Below are positions 16,920 to 24,920 of a DNA stretch of 64,000 nt, in pieces. Numbering within the stretch: the stretch's first letter is position 1; every line of letters begins with the position of its first letter. Location: the NCBI RefSeq assembly GCF_003837865.1, contig NZ_RQIS01000007.1, positions 241,418-305,417 of the forward strand, in the 5' to 3' direction. This stretch comes from Paraburkholderia dinghuensis (GTDB lineage Bacteria > Pseudomonadota > Gammaproteobacteria > Burkholderiales > Burkholderiaceae). The translations under genes and the position numbers were made by a program. The notes below the pieces were generated by a model, which searched no databases, had not been told where the DNA came from, and was given only the letters and a program-made list of their open reading frames with translations.

Positions 16920-18038
16920 TTGAGCCGCATCGACAATCCGCAGCACGATCAGGAAGTTGGCTTTGCCGACGCCACCGTTGACTCCACCCGCATCGACGAC
17001 GTGCGCATCGGCGCCGTGCGTCCGCTGATTTCGCCCGCACTGTTGCTCGACGAACTGCCGGTACCGCAAGACAGGCAGACGCTCGTGGAAACGAGCCGCG
17101 CGCAGATCGCCGACGTGCTCAAACAACGCGATGACCGCCTCATTGTCGTGGTGGGGCCGTGCTCGATCCACGACCACAACCAGGCCATCGAGTACGCAAA
17201 GCTGCTGAAGGAGAAGGCCGACGCGCTGAAGGACGATCTGCTCGTCGTGATGCGGGTCTACTTCGAGAAGCCGCGCACGACCGTGGGCTGGAAGGGCTAT
17301 ATCAACGATCCGCGTCTCGACGGCAGCTTCCGCATCAACGAAGGCCTGCGCGCCGCGCGACAACTGCTGCTCGACATCAACGCGCTCGGACTGCCGACCG
17401 CCACCGAATTCCTCGACCTGCTGAGCCCGCAATACATCGCCGACCTCGTCGCCTGGGGCGCGATCGGCGCGCGCACGACCGAAAGCCAGAGCCACCGGCA
17501 ACTGGCGTCGGGGCTGTCCTGCCCGATCGGGTTCAAGAACGGCACCGACGGCGGCGTGCAGGTGGCCACCGACGCCATCGTGGCCGCTCGTGCGAGCCAC
17601 GCGTTCATGGGCATGACGAAGATGGGCATGGCTGCGATCTTCGAAACGCGCGGCAACGACGATTGCCACGTGATCCTGCGTGGCGGCAAGACGGGGCCGA
17701 ATTACGATCGGGCGTCGGTGACGGCATGCTGCGAGGCGCTCGCGAAGGCCGGCTTGCGCGAGCAGGTCATGATCGACTGCTCGCATGCGAATTCGAACAA
17801 GGCGCATCAGCGGCAGATCGAGGTCGCGAGCGACATCGCCGGTCAGGTTGCCGGCGGTGACCGGCGGATCGTCGGCGTCATGATCGAAAGTCACCTTGAA
17901 GAAGGGCGCCAGGATCTCAAGCCGGGCGTGCCGCTCAAGCGCGGGGTGTCGATCACCGATGCGTGCATCAGCTGGGCGCAGACCGCACCGGTGCTGGATA
18001 CGCTGGCGCAGGCCGTACGCGCGCGCAGAAAGGCCTGA
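16920..18038 (+). CDS. aroG: 3-deoxy-7-phosphoheptulonate synthase (DAHP synthase, class I)
   Basis: A 372-residue enzyme that condenses phosphoenolpyruvate and erythrose-4-phosphate, the first step of the shikimate pathway. Family motifs are VVVGPCSIHDHNQA (metal-binding Cys), VYFEKPRTTVGWKG, WGAIGARTTESQSHR, the phosphate-binding GFKNGTDGG, and MIDCSHANSNK near the C-terminus. The start is a TTG with AGGAGA just upstream, and the protein then begins LSRIDNPQ. The long opposite-strand frame here is a shadow. Class I AroG/F/H enzymes are usually feedback-regulated by an aromatic amino acid; which one applies here is not evident. Confidence 0.95.
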   Translation: MSRIDNPQHDQEVGFADATVDSTRIDDVRIGAVRPLISPALLLDELPVPQDRQTLVETSRAQIADVLKQRDDRLIVVVGPCSIHDHNQAIEYAKLLKEKADALKDDLLVVMRVYFEKPRTTVGWKGYINDPRLDGSFRINEGLRAARQLLLDINALGLPTATEFLDLLSPQYIADLVAWGAIGARTTESQSHRQLASGLSCPIGFKNGTDGGVQVATDAIVAARASHAFMGMTKMGMAAIFETRGNDDCHVILRGGKTGPNYDRASVTACCEALAKAGLREQVMIDCSHANSNKAHQRQIEVASDIAGQVAGGDRRIVGVMIESHLEEGRQDLKPGVPLKRGVSITDACISWAQTAPVLDTLAQAVRARRKA

Positions 18039-18080
18039 GACGCGGGCGGGCGGCGACGTTTTCGCTCGCTGCCCGACGCC

Positions 18081-18464
18081 TCACGGTTTCGGCAGTACGC
18101 TCTTGCTGCGGCGGTTACGTGGGGGCGGTTCGACGCCAATGCGCTCGTCGCGCGCGAGTACAAGCGCCGTCATCTTTTCCACGATGTCTTCGAACGCCGG
18201 ATCGGCTTGCCGGACGTACAGCCATTTTCCGATCACCGGATGTGGCTTCAAAGCGGGCATTTCCTCGATGAGCGCGGCGTGACGGTCGTGCGACGTGCAG
18301 ACCAGCAAACCGTTGAACGGCTCCTCGCGATCGGCGACGACGAGATACAACAGGCCGTCGATGTAGGCGGCGTCGCAGCCGAACATCCGTTTGCGCAAGT
18401 AGCCGGCGTCGCGTTCGAGGGCTTCGAGTATCCAGTCGAGCGAGTTGCGTACTGAGGAAGGCAT
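18081..18464 (-). CDS. TfoX/YjbR-like small protein
   Basis: A 127-residue protein with features of the TfoX N-terminal/YjbR-type fold: RKRMFGCDAAYIDGLLYLVV is like the conserved RKMFGG start of that family, and a WLYVR strand follows after PHPVIGK. The C-terminus is basic and Pro/Arg-rich. The function is unknown. The ATG at 18464 begins MPSSVRNSLDW; a longer frame upstream is out of family. It converges with aroG and may share the GC-rich hairpin-like stretch between them. Confidence 0.6.
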   Translation of the reverse strand: MPSSVRNSLDWILEALERDAGYLRKRMFGCDAAYIDGLLYLVVADREEPFNGLLVCTSHDRHAALIEEMPALKPHPVIGKWLYVRQADPAFEDIVEKMTALVLARDERIGVEPPPRNRRSKSVLPKP

Positions 18465-18653
18465 GGGCGTGGCGTCCGTGAGCGGAAATGGGCGATAACT
18501 CAGATGCGATGCTATACGCAGCGTCGCACGCACGCCGGAGCCGCTGAAGGCGGCATCGCATCCCCCGCAAACCGTCGCGCCGATGGTCGATACATCCGGC
18601 GCGACGCGCGCACGATGAAACGCTGCGCCCACTTGCGCCACACGCTTTGCGGC

Positions 18654-19463
18654 TCAGTCCTCGATTGCCTCGTGCGCATCCTGCGCGCCGCGCCGCCAAT
18701 AGGCCGATGCGCGAATGCACTTTTTATCGACGCCGCGTTCGTTCACGAGGTGCGCCCGCACGGCGCGGATCCCCGACGCCTCGCCTGCCGCCCACACGTG
18801 TCCAACGCCGGGCGGCAGCCAGATTTCGCGGACGGCGTCGAGCAACGGGTTGTCAGAAATCGCTTCGTCGCGATAGCACCAGACCGCGTAGCAGTCGGTT
18901 TCGGTCGGCAGTTCGATACGGGCGGCACGGTTCGCGACTTCAATCACCACCGCCACACGCGCATCTGCGGGAAATTCCGCGAGGCGCCGCTGGATTGCGG
19001 GCAGGGCGGTTTCGTCGCCGATCAACAGATGCCAGTCGTAGCCGGACGGAATCACCATCGACCCGCGCGGACCACCGATGCCCAGATACTGGCCCGGCTG
19101 TGCCTGCGTTGCCCACGTGGTTGCCGGGCCGGCTTCGTGCAGCGCAAACACCAGGTCGAGCTCGCCCGCTTCGACGTCGAAGCGCTGCGGCGTGAAATCG
19201 CGCATGACGGGGCGCCCGGCGCCCTCAGGGAAGATCGGGCCATCCGGGCCGGGCGCTGGTAAAGCAGGTTTTGTGGCGCCTGAGGCCGGGAAAAACACCT
19301 TGACGTGATCGTCGAACGACGCCGAAACGAAGTCGCTCAAGTCGCCCGTAAGGGTGACGCGAACGAGCGAGGGCGAGAGCGGCTCGACGCGCGCGACGCG
19401 CAGCAGCCGGAACTTAAGCGGATGACGCACACGGACGACTTCAAGCGCTGACGGGTTTTGCAT
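18654..19463 (-). CDS. Siderophore-interacting protein (FAD ferric reductase, YqjH/ViuB type)
   Basis: A 269-residue cytoplasmic flavoprotein that uses NAD(P)H to reduce ferric siderophores and release iron. The N-terminal FAD-binding barrel ends with VMRDFTPQRFD, the counterpart of the RxYTxR flavin motif, and GQYLGIGGPRGSM. The C-terminal SIP domain has LLIGDETALPAIQRRL and VWAAGEASGIRAVR. GGAGAG lies just before the ATG at 19463. The upstream gene is a His-rich PadR regulator, the same pairing as yqjH/yqjI in E. coli, although there the two are divergent and here they lie in tandem. Confidence 0.9.
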   Translation of the reverse strand: MQNPSALEVVRVRHPLKFRLLRVARVEPLSPSLVRVTLTGDLSDFVSASFDDHVKVFFPASGATKPALPAPGPDGPIFPEGAGRPVMRDFTPQRFDVEAGELDLVFALHEAGPATTWATQAQPGQYLGIGGPRGSMVIPSGYDWHLLIGDETALPAIQRRLAEFPADARVAVVIEVANRAARIELPTETDCYAVWCYRDEAISDNPLLDAVREIWLPPGVGHVWAAGEASGIRAVRAHLVNERGVDKKCIRASAYWRRGAQDAHEAIED

Positions 19464-19501
19464 AAATGGCTCTCCGGTTGAGACGGGCTGTCCGCGCGGG
19501 A

Positions 19502-20185
19502 TCAGGCGCCGACCTGTTCGATTTCTTGCGTGGCGCGCATCAGGATTGCGGCGAGGCGGCGCTGCTCATCGGGCGATGCATCGGTGCGGCGCAGCAGTGC
19601 ATGCTTGAGCGCACGCCGCGCTTCGATCAGTTCGCGCACCCAGCCACCTTCTGTTTCGTCGGCCAGATCCTGTCCCGCGAACGCGCGGCGCATCAAGTCC
19701 ATCTTGCGTCCGAAGTGTGTGAGCCTCGCGAGGATCATGTCGGCGCGTTCGCGGTGGGCATCGAGATGCGCGCGGCCCTCGGGCGACAGCTCATAGCGCT
19801 TGCGGTTGCCTTCCACCGTGACGCTTACATAGCCGACTTCTTCCAGCCAGGTGAGGGCCGGATAGACCATGCCGGGGCTCGGGCTATAGAAGCCGTTCGA
19901 GCGGGCGTCGAGGGCCTTGATGAGCTCGTAGCCGTGGCTTGGGCGCTCGGCGAGCAGCGCGAGCAGCATGAGTTGCAGGTCGTCCGACGTGAACTTGCGG
20001 CTTCGGCCGAAACCGTCGCCATAGCCGTCGCCGTCACCGAACCCTCGGCTGAAGCGCTCGCCCCAGCCGCCGGCTCCTTCGCCATGTGAACGGTGCCGGC
20101 CCATGGCGTGCCAAAACGCGTGCAGGGTGGACATACGGCTCGAAACTCCGCAGCCGTTGCGGCCGAAATAATGAGGGTGGCGCAT
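19502..20185 (-). CDS. PadR family regulator with His-rich N-terminus (YqjI-like)
   Basis: A 227-residue transcription factor. The PadR winged helix is in the middle: LQLMLLALLAERPSHGYEL, then GMVYPALTWLEEVGYV and RKRYELSPEGRAHL. The first 35 residues hold six His and one Cys, followed by a Gly/Arg-rich linker, which is the layout of the nickel-responsive E. coli YqjI. The C-terminal helices should dimerise. AGGAGG four bases before the ATG at 20185 fixes the start. The gene sits directly before the siderophore-reductase gene. An operator-like inverted repeat is just upstream, so autoregulation and control of the reductase by Ni or Fe is likely. Confidence 0.88.
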   Translation of the reverse strand: MRHPHYFGRNGCGVSSRMSTLHAFWHAMGRHRSHGEGAGGWGERFSRGFGDGDGYGDGFGRSRKFTSDDLQLMLLALLAERPSHGYELIKALDARSNGFYSPSPGMVYPALTWLEEVGYVSVTVEGNRKRYELSPEGRAHLDAHRERADMILARLTHFGRKMDLMRRAFAGQDLADETEGGWVRELIEARRALKHALLRRTDASPDEQRRLAAILMRATQEIEQVGA

Positions 20186-20200
20186 GTCGCCTCCTTTTCG

Positions 20201-20235
20201 ATATCGTAAAACATGTCTTAAGATATATATCGTAA
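20201..20235. promoter_or_regulatory. Probable PadR/YqjI operator
   Basis: An inverted repeat, ATATCGTAA - 8 bases - TTAAGATAT (20201-20226), has arms matching at eight of nine positions. A second TATCGTAA copy follows at 20228-20235. This AT-rich element lies 16 to 50 bases upstream of the padR start in otherwise GC-rich DNA, where an autoregulatory operator is expected. Binding by the adjacent PadR protein is inferred. Confidence 0.6.
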
Positions 20236-20483
20236 GAGTGTTTGTCAAAGTGAATTTTGGGGGGCAAATGGGTGATGACCAGGGCGCTGCAGCGGGCTCC
20301 CGGCTTGAAAGCTAACGGGGCACCCACACGGTTAGCCATTCGGCAGCTATTGGTCTCGCGCCCGGGAAGATAGACTTCGACGATGGAGCGATTCGTTCTG
20401 GCACCCAGAACGGATGTGTCCTCCGCAAGCAGGACAGGCGGCGTTTAGTTTTTGTTTTCGCCGGAGCCAGAAACCATTGCGAA

Positions 20484-20500
20484 AGTCCTAATATGGGACT
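20484..20500 (+). promoter_or_regulatory. higBA promoter core and palindromic operator
   Basis: AGTCC-TAATATG-GGACT is an inverted repeat of five-base arms that encloses a TAATAT -10 element (20489-20494), 10 bases before the higB start. Transcription would begin almost at the start codon. Toxin-antitoxin pairs usually repress themselves through such a palindrome. No good -35 was seen. Confidence 0.5.
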
Positions 20501-20510
20501 ACCATAACCC

Positions 20511-20813
20511 ATGCGTATCGTTGCCAAGAAAGCCTTGCTGGACTTCATCAGAAATCACGCACGAGCCGAACAGGCGCTGTTGTCGTGGCACGCCGAAGCA
20601 GTCAAAGCTGCCTGGCAAACACCCCAGGACATCAGGAATGACTACGGTTCGGCGAGTTTCGTCGGCAAGAATCGGGTGGTGTTCAACATCAAGGGCAACG
20701 ATTTTCGACTGATCGTCGCGGTCGCTTACCGGATTGGCGTGGTGTATATCAAGTTTGTTGGCACCCACGCCGAGTATGACAAGGTAGATGCGGCAAACGT
20801 GGAAATGGAGTAA
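20511..20813 (+). CDS. higB: HigB family mRNA interferase toxin
   Basis: A 100-residue RelE-superfamily toxin that would cleave mRNA on the ribosome. The family pattern is visible: a helical start, WQTPQDIRNDYGSASFVGKN in the middle, then RVVFNIKGNDFRLIVAVAY and a C-terminal VYIKFVGTHAEYDKVDA, which matches the conserved FIGTHAEYD ending. It is followed by the antitoxin gene with a TAATG overlap. Toxin-before-antitoxin order is typical for higBA. The ATG at 20511 lies 11 bases after the -10 element, so the transcript is nearly leaderless. Confidence 0.9.
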   Translation: MRIVAKKALLDFIRNHARAEQALLSWHAEAVKAAWQTPQDIRNDYGSASFVGKNRVVFNIKGNDFRLIVAVAYRIGVVYIKFVGTHAEYDKVDAANVEME

Positions 20814-21181
20814 TGGGAATGGATATTCGTCCGCTGCGCACTGAAGAAGATTACAAGGCTGCACTCGCCGCCGTATCCGCGCTTGTCGATGCCGACCCGG
20901 CCCCCGGCACGCCGGAGGGCGATCGGCTTGAAATTCTGTCGCTGCTGGTCGAGCGGTACGAAGACTCGCACTTCCCGCTCGCGAGCCCCGATCCTGTCGA
21001 AGCGATCAAGTTCAGGATGGAGCAGCAGGGGCTGAAAGCCTCCGACATGAAGCCGTATATCGGCAATACGAATCGCGTCTACGAAGTGCTGAACGGCAAG
21101 CGCGCGCTGAGCCTCTCGATGATCCGTCGATTGCACGCGGGTCTGCATATTCCCGCGGAAGTGCTGATCGGCGCGATCTGA
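20813..21181 (+). CDS. higA: HigA family antitoxin, HTH DNA-binding
   Basis: A 122-residue antitoxin with an N-terminal segment (DIRPLRTEEDYKAALAAV) typical of the HigA subclass paired with this HigB type, and a C-terminal XRE-like helix-turn-helix: GLKASDMKPYIGNTNRVYEV followed by SMIRRLHAGLHIPAEVLIG. It should neutralise HigB and repress the promoter. The ATG at 20813 overlaps the higB stop by one base; a second ATG two codons later is possible. A strong hairpin terminator follows the gene. Confidence 0.88.
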   Translation: MGMDIRPLRTEEDYKAALAAVSALVDADPAPGTPEGDRLEILSLLVERYEDSHFPLASPDPVEAIKFRMEQQGLKASDMKPYIGNTNRVYEVLNGKRALSLSMIRRLHAGLHIPAEVLIGAI

Positions 21182-21494
21182 TCCGGTGCGCCCCGGCGCG
21201 CGACTGTATCGGACGAACCGGAGGATCGGGTGCGCCGTGCGGGTAGTCAGCCGCGCCGGCGCGAGTGGGCTCGCGCTTTTCGATTCATGCTCGACGGTAC
21301 CCGCGTGGCACGGGAACGTTGACCCGAAAGACATATTGAACCAAAGCAGCGCATGTCGGCGGGGTGGCCAGTGGCGTGATTGTCGTCGCCCGTTGCCTTC
21401 GATTAATCGGAGACCGGCCCATCGTTGCCGGCGATCAAATCGGATTCAGTTGGCATGATTTACACCGAGTATGCGGTTATGCCATTTTCGAAGC
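21182..21494. other. Intergenic region after higA
   Basis: About 310 bases with no supported gene. The higBA terminator is inside at 21259-21280. The stretch 21,300-21,490 shows nothing I can name; it should contain the promoter of the next two small genes. Confidence 0.5.
21259..21280 (+). terminator. Rho-independent terminator of higBA
   Basis: A perfect 7-bp GC stem (GCGCGAG / CTCGCGC) with a TGGG loop is followed directly by TTTT, 78 bases after the higA stop. This is a classical intrinsic terminator, though with a short U tract. Confidence 0.7.
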
Positions 21495-21707
21495 ATGACC
21501 ACGAAACGCAGCAAATCCCGGCTGGCGGGAGAACTCGGCCTCTTTGTCCAGCAGTACGCCCGTAAGGCACACGCGTTGGATCCGAATGACCGGAAGTACG
21601 ATCGCAAGCTTGAAAAGAAAATGAAGCAGCTCTCCCCATTTGAGCTATCGGAGTTGCTTTCCGACGCGGGCGAAGAGCCAGGTGAGCAGCGCGGTGACGA
21701 GGATTGA
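21495..21707 (+). CDS. Small basic helical protein, unknown
   Basis: This encodes 70 residues starting MTTKRSKSRLAGELG. It is rich in Lys and Arg in the first two thirds (DPNDRKYDRKLEKKMKQLSP) and acidic at the end (ELLSDAGEEPGEQRGDED). It looks fully helical. I do not recognise a family. It is followed after 3 bases by the next gene, so the two are probably one unit. The in-frame start at 21471 would add eight unrelated residues. Confidence 0.5.
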   Translation: MTTKRSKSRLAGELGLFVQQYARKAHALDPNDRKYDRKLEKKMKQLSPFELSELLSDAGEEPGEQRGDED

Positions 21708-21710
21708 CAG

Positions 21711-22304
21711 TTGGAGATTGCCGACTTCAACCGGATATGGTCCGCTGTCTACGGGCATCCCGCCTGGTCTGTGAAGCACGGCCACGGCAGCTTTCTTACG
21801 CTCGAGTTCGGACAGCCTGAGCTTCAGATCAGAGAGCCGCGAGTTGCTGCACCCGGTGCGTCTGAGTGTGTCCGGGAACGTTTGAGCCGCCGGGACGTGA
21901 ATGTGACTGGCAGGTGGCACTTGTGGATCTATTGCTGCAACTGGTCAATCACGCTGAACGGCAAAGAGGCCGCCTACAGCGACTCGCCGGACGATGACAT
22001 CAAGTCTGCGGTGCAGCGACTCGACGGCCAAAAGCTGCTGTCTGTCTCATGGGGCGAGACGCCGGGCGCATGGGTATTCACTTTCGACCTGGGCGGTGAG
22101 TTGAAAACCTGGCCGTATGACGACGATCCGACGTACGAGCAATGGTTTCTTTTCGTGCGCGATTCGGGCAACGTCCTTTCTGTACGGGCGGATGGTCTCT
22201 GCTCCTATGATTCGGAACACGTTCCAATGGGAGATGAAACGTGGACTCCGATCAATGCGCGCCCGCCGCGCCCCCGCCGCCGGCGCCCTTCGTCGACTTC
22301 GTGA
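21711..22304 (+). CDS. Hypothetical protein with Trp-rich beta core
   Basis: A 197-residue protein starting at TTG. The N-terminal 60 residues contain HGSFLTLEFGQPEL. The middle is Trp-rich and beta-like (WHLWIYCCNWSITLNGKEAA, SWGETPGAWVFTFDLGGEL, DPTYEQWFLFVRDSGNVLSV). This size and composition resemble small cytoplasmic immunity-type proteins, but no named family is recognised. The last 17 residues are Arg/Pro-rich and come from the antisense of the exporter gene, because the two genes converge and overlap by 53 bases; the natural C-terminus may once have been shorter. Confidence 0.5.
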   Translation: MEIADFNRIWSAVYGHPAWSVKHGHGSFLTLEFGQPELQIREPRVAAPGASECVRERLSRRDVNVTGRWHLWIYCCNWSITLNGKEAAYSDSPDDDIKSAVQRLDGQKLLSVSWGETPGAWVFTFDLGGELKTWPYDDDPTYEQWFLFVRDSGNVLSVRADGLCSYDSEHVPMGDETWTPINARPPRPRRRRPSSTS

Positions 22305-23919
22305 CCCAGATTAGCGGAATGATGGCGAGGAAGATGATCGCCGAGATGTAGAAGATGTCGTTCAGGCCCATCATCGCGGCCTGCGACGTCACATCGAAAT
22401 CGAACAGCGCGCGCGCCGACGGCTCGCTCATATGCAGAAGCGTCTGCGTGTTCTCGATCGACTGGTTGAACGCGGGGTTATTCACGGAAGCCTGCTCCGT
22501 GAGCCGTGCGTGATGCAGGATCGTGCGGTTGTTCCAGGCGCTCGTTGCGATCGAGGTGCCGACCGCGCCGCAGAACACACGCACAAAGTTTGAGAGGCCC
22601 GCGGCGGCCGGTATGCGATGTTGCGGTTGTCCCGCGAGGATGATCGCGGTGAGCGGCACGAAGAAGAGCGCCATCGGGATGCCTTGCAGCAAGGTCGGCA
22701 GCACGAGGTGGAATGTGTCGATTTCGAGCACATACTGCGCGCGCATGAAGAAAATCATCGAAAAGAGTACGAACGCGACCGTTGCGATAACGCGCGCGTC
22801 CGAGTGCGGCAGGATGCGGCCGACCACCGGCGCGAGGATCACGGCGAACACGCCGAGCGGCGCGGTGACGAGGCCCGCGTCCACCGAGCGGTAGTTCAGA
22901 TACTCCTGCATCCACTGCGGCAACAACACGAGGTTGCCGAAAAACACGCCGTAAGCGACTGAAATGGCGATTGTGCCGCCGAGAAAGTTACGTTGCCCGA
23001 AGAGCCGCAGATCGACGATCGGATGTTCCTCGGTGAGTTCCCAGATCAGGAAAAACGAAAAGCAGATGAGGGCGGTGATGCCCAGCGCGACGATCAAGGG
23101 AGAATTGAACCAGTCGAGGTCCTTGCCCTTGTCGAGCAGGATCTGTAGCGACGCGACCCACGCGACGAGCAGACCGAGGCCCACGACGTCGATGGGTGGC
23201 TTGCGCGTCGGCGATTCGCGGTGGCGGTAGATTATCCACGTCACGAAGCCCGCGAACAGGCCCACCGGAATGTTGATGTAGAAGATCCACGACCAGTTGT
23301 AGCTGTCGGTGATCCAGCCGCCGAGCGCCGGGCCCGCGATCGGTCCGACTGTCGTCGTCATTGCCCAGAACGCGAGCGCAGTGGCCGATTTTTCCCTCGG
23401 CCAGGAACCGAGCAGGATGGCCTGCGACAGCGGAATCAGCGGACCCGCGACTGCGCCCTGCAGGACGCGCGCAACGAGCAGGAACGGCAGACTCGGCGCG
23501 ATGCCGCAAAGCCACGAGGCCAACACGAACGAGAGGATCGACGAGACAAAAACGCGAACCTGGCCGAAGCGCTGCGTGAGCCAGCCGGTGAGCGGAATCG
23601 ACACGGCGTTGGCGGCCGCGAACACGGTGATGACCCATGTGCCTTCATCGACGGAAACGCCGAGGTCGCCCGAGATCGTCGGGATTGCGACGTTGGCGAT
23701 CGACGTGTCGAGCACGTTCATGAAGGTTGCCATTGACACCGCGATGGTTGCGAAAACAAGTTTCGCTCCATGAAGCGGAGGCGGTTGTGTGGCTTGGGTT
23801 TGCACGGAATTTGCCTGTGTTGTTGTGAGCGTGGGGAACCGGCCAGGCGGGAGCTTGCTTGACGTGGGGAAATCCGTTCCCCCACAATTCCCCACACGGT
23901 GCGACGCGGGGAACAGCAT
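22252..23919 (-). CDS. DHA2 family multidrug efflux MFS transporter (EmrB/QacA type)
   Basis: A 555-residue inner-membrane drug/proton antiporter with 14 predicted helices. Helix 1 has the EmrB-like FMNVLDTSIANVAIPTI motif (membrane Asp). Motif A-like GWLTQRFGQVRVF and motif C GPIAGPALGGWI follow. The C-terminus is Gly/Ala-rich. The ATG at 23919 has a GCGAGG stretch upstream and leaves an unusually long polar N-terminus of about 50 residues, so the true start could be further in. Two direct repeats upstream look like operator sites for a TetR- or MarR-type regulator, which is not encoded here. Confidence 0.9.
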   Translation of the reverse strand: MLFPASHRVGNCGGTDFPTSSKLPPGRFPTLTTTQANSVQTQATQPPPLHGAKLVFATIAVSMATFMNVLDTSIANVAIPTISGDLGVSVDEGTWVITVFAAANAVSIPLTGWLTQRFGQVRVFVSSILSFVLASWLCGIAPSLPFLLVARVLQGAVAGPLIPLSQAILLGSWPREKSATALAFWAMTTTVGPIAGPALGGWITDSYNWSWIFYINIPVGLFAGFVTWIIYRHRESPTRKPPIDVVGLGLLVAWVASLQILLDKGKDLDWFNSPLIVALGITALICFSFFLIWELTEEHPIVDLRLFGQRNFLGGTIAISVAYGVFFGNLVLLPQWMQEYLNYRSVDAGLVTAPLGVFAVILAPVVGRILPHSDARVIATVAFVLFSMIFFMRAQYVLEIDTFHLVLPTLLQGIPMALFFVPLTAIILAGQPQHRIPAAAGLSNFVRVFCGAVGTSIATSAWNNRTILHHARLTEQASVNNPAFNQSIENTQTLLHMSEPSARALFDFDVTSQAAMMGLNDIFYISAIIFLAIIPLIWVTKSTKGAGGGGAAGAH

Positions 23920-23959
23920 ACCTCGCCCGCCTCCATGCCGCTGATGAACAATACATTTT

Positions 23960-23997
23960 GTACGGTCATTTTATCGCGTTGTACTGCCATTTTATCG
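23960..23997. promoter_or_regulatory. Tandem 17-bp direct repeats upstream of the exporter gene
   Basis: GTACGGTCATTTTATCG (23960-23976) and GTACTGCCATTTTATCG (23981-23997) are 21 bases apart, two turns of the helix, about 40-80 bases before the exporter start. Fifteen of 17 bases agree. Such paired sites upstream of an efflux gene are typical for a dimeric repressor of the TetR or MarR kind. Confidence 0.6.
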
Positions 23998-24191
23998 GTG
24001 CAATAAACCGGTGCCATTGCCGGTTTTAAGGTGTGAATATTAATACGTTCTGTCTGTCATTGACGGATTGGTTGTTCTGCGCTGCAGTGCAAATCCTTGC
24101 TAATCCCCGCAGCCATTCCCCACATTAAAATGGGATTGAATTCTCTTTGTCGTTTTGTTAATTGAATTAATTCGTTTGATTGGAAAAAATC

Positions 24192-24440
24192 ATGAAGAAA
24201 TTAACAACTGTTGATAACGGTGTGCTGGTCGAATCCATGCCGCTGATTGGCCGGATACAGCACTGCATCAAGCGTGCGCAGACGCTGCAGCAGCAGGGCG
24301 ATGAAACCGCTGCCATGGCGCTGGGCTGTGCGGCAGAGTCGGTCCTGTCCGCGTTGATTACCGGGGATTTACGTAACCAGTTCATGGTATTGCCGGAATC
24401 GGTGCGGTCATTTTATGAGGTCGTGCAGGATAATGCGTAA
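24192..24440 (+). CDS. Small hypothetical protein near the prophage edge
   Basis: This encodes 82 residues starting MKKLTTVDNGVLVE and mostly helical, with an Ala/Leu-rich middle (AAMALGCAAESVLSALI). The upstream DNA is AT-rich, unlike both the host genes and the phage genes, and no clear Shine-Dalgarno is seen. A TTG at 24180 would add four residues. I do not recognise the family; it may be a host gene or a leftover of the integration site. Confidence 0.45.
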   Translation: MKKLTTVDNGVLVESMPLIGRIQHCIKRAQTLQQQGDETAAMALGCAAESVLSALITGDLRNQFMVLPESVRSFYEVVQDNA

Positions 24441-24920
24441 GCGCGAGCTTGCTTGATTTCGTCGTATGGGGCGTACATAATGACCACATTGCCGAATATC
24501 CCATGCACGCGTCTGGCGTTCACATCGGGTACAAGGCATAGGCTCATGAAGCACCAGTGACGCCCGGTCGTCACCGATGATCCTCTCTCTCACCAGGTTG
24601 CAGTCGCCAGGTACGCGTTGACACCAGGGCCGTCCCACCCCTAATTTGGCCCCAGCAGCACGGTACGTCGTCACCACGTCGCCCATCTAACTTGATCGAA
24701 CGGCCTTCCGTATGGGGTACGCCGTCCGCTATCTGCCCTGGCTGCATGTGGCGGGTTGCTTTTGATCACCCCGAGTGCATGACACGAAGCGTTAGCTGAT
24801 AGCGTCTGACCCGTCCTCTCCGGATCGGGGCAGCGAGCTTGCGTTTGCCAGCCGTGTTCACGGTGGGCCGATTCCCTTTTGTTGTTCGTTTCTTATCCTT
24901 TTTCCCCAGGAGCCATAGCC
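24441..24920. other. Leader region at the left end of the prophage
   Basis: Some 480 bases without a supported gene. The left attachment junction and the rightward early promoter probably lie here. No tRNA-like sequence, integrase fragment or clear att repeat was found. The end of the stretch carries the ribosome site AGGAG for the ParB-family gene. Confidence 0.4.

Larger units (their letters stand above)
20186..20510. other. Divergent regulatory region between padR and higB
   Basis: These 325 bases hold the PadR operator next to padR and the higBA promoter/operator next to higB. The middle (about 20,250-20,470) has no supported gene; short frames there are not protein-like. Confidence 0.6.

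Noticed and set aside
16734..17894. 386-codon leftward frame opposite DAHP synthase
   Set aside because: It is the antisense shadow of aroG, with repetitive His/Arg/Asp content and no domain pattern.
18039..18080. GC hairpin-like stretch between aroG and the TfoX-like gene
   Set aside because: One mismatch in a 9-bp stem and no T run; not a convincing bidirectional terminator.
23852..24456. GAGCTTGCTTGA found twice (23852-23863 and 24445-24456), considered as an att repeat
   Set aside because: Both copies are on the left side of the prophage, the match is only 12 bases and no copy at the right end is visible, so it does not support an attachment core.
24441..24920. tRNA or small RNA at the prophage left end
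   Set aside because: No T-loop or clover-leaf pattern could be found by reading both strands.
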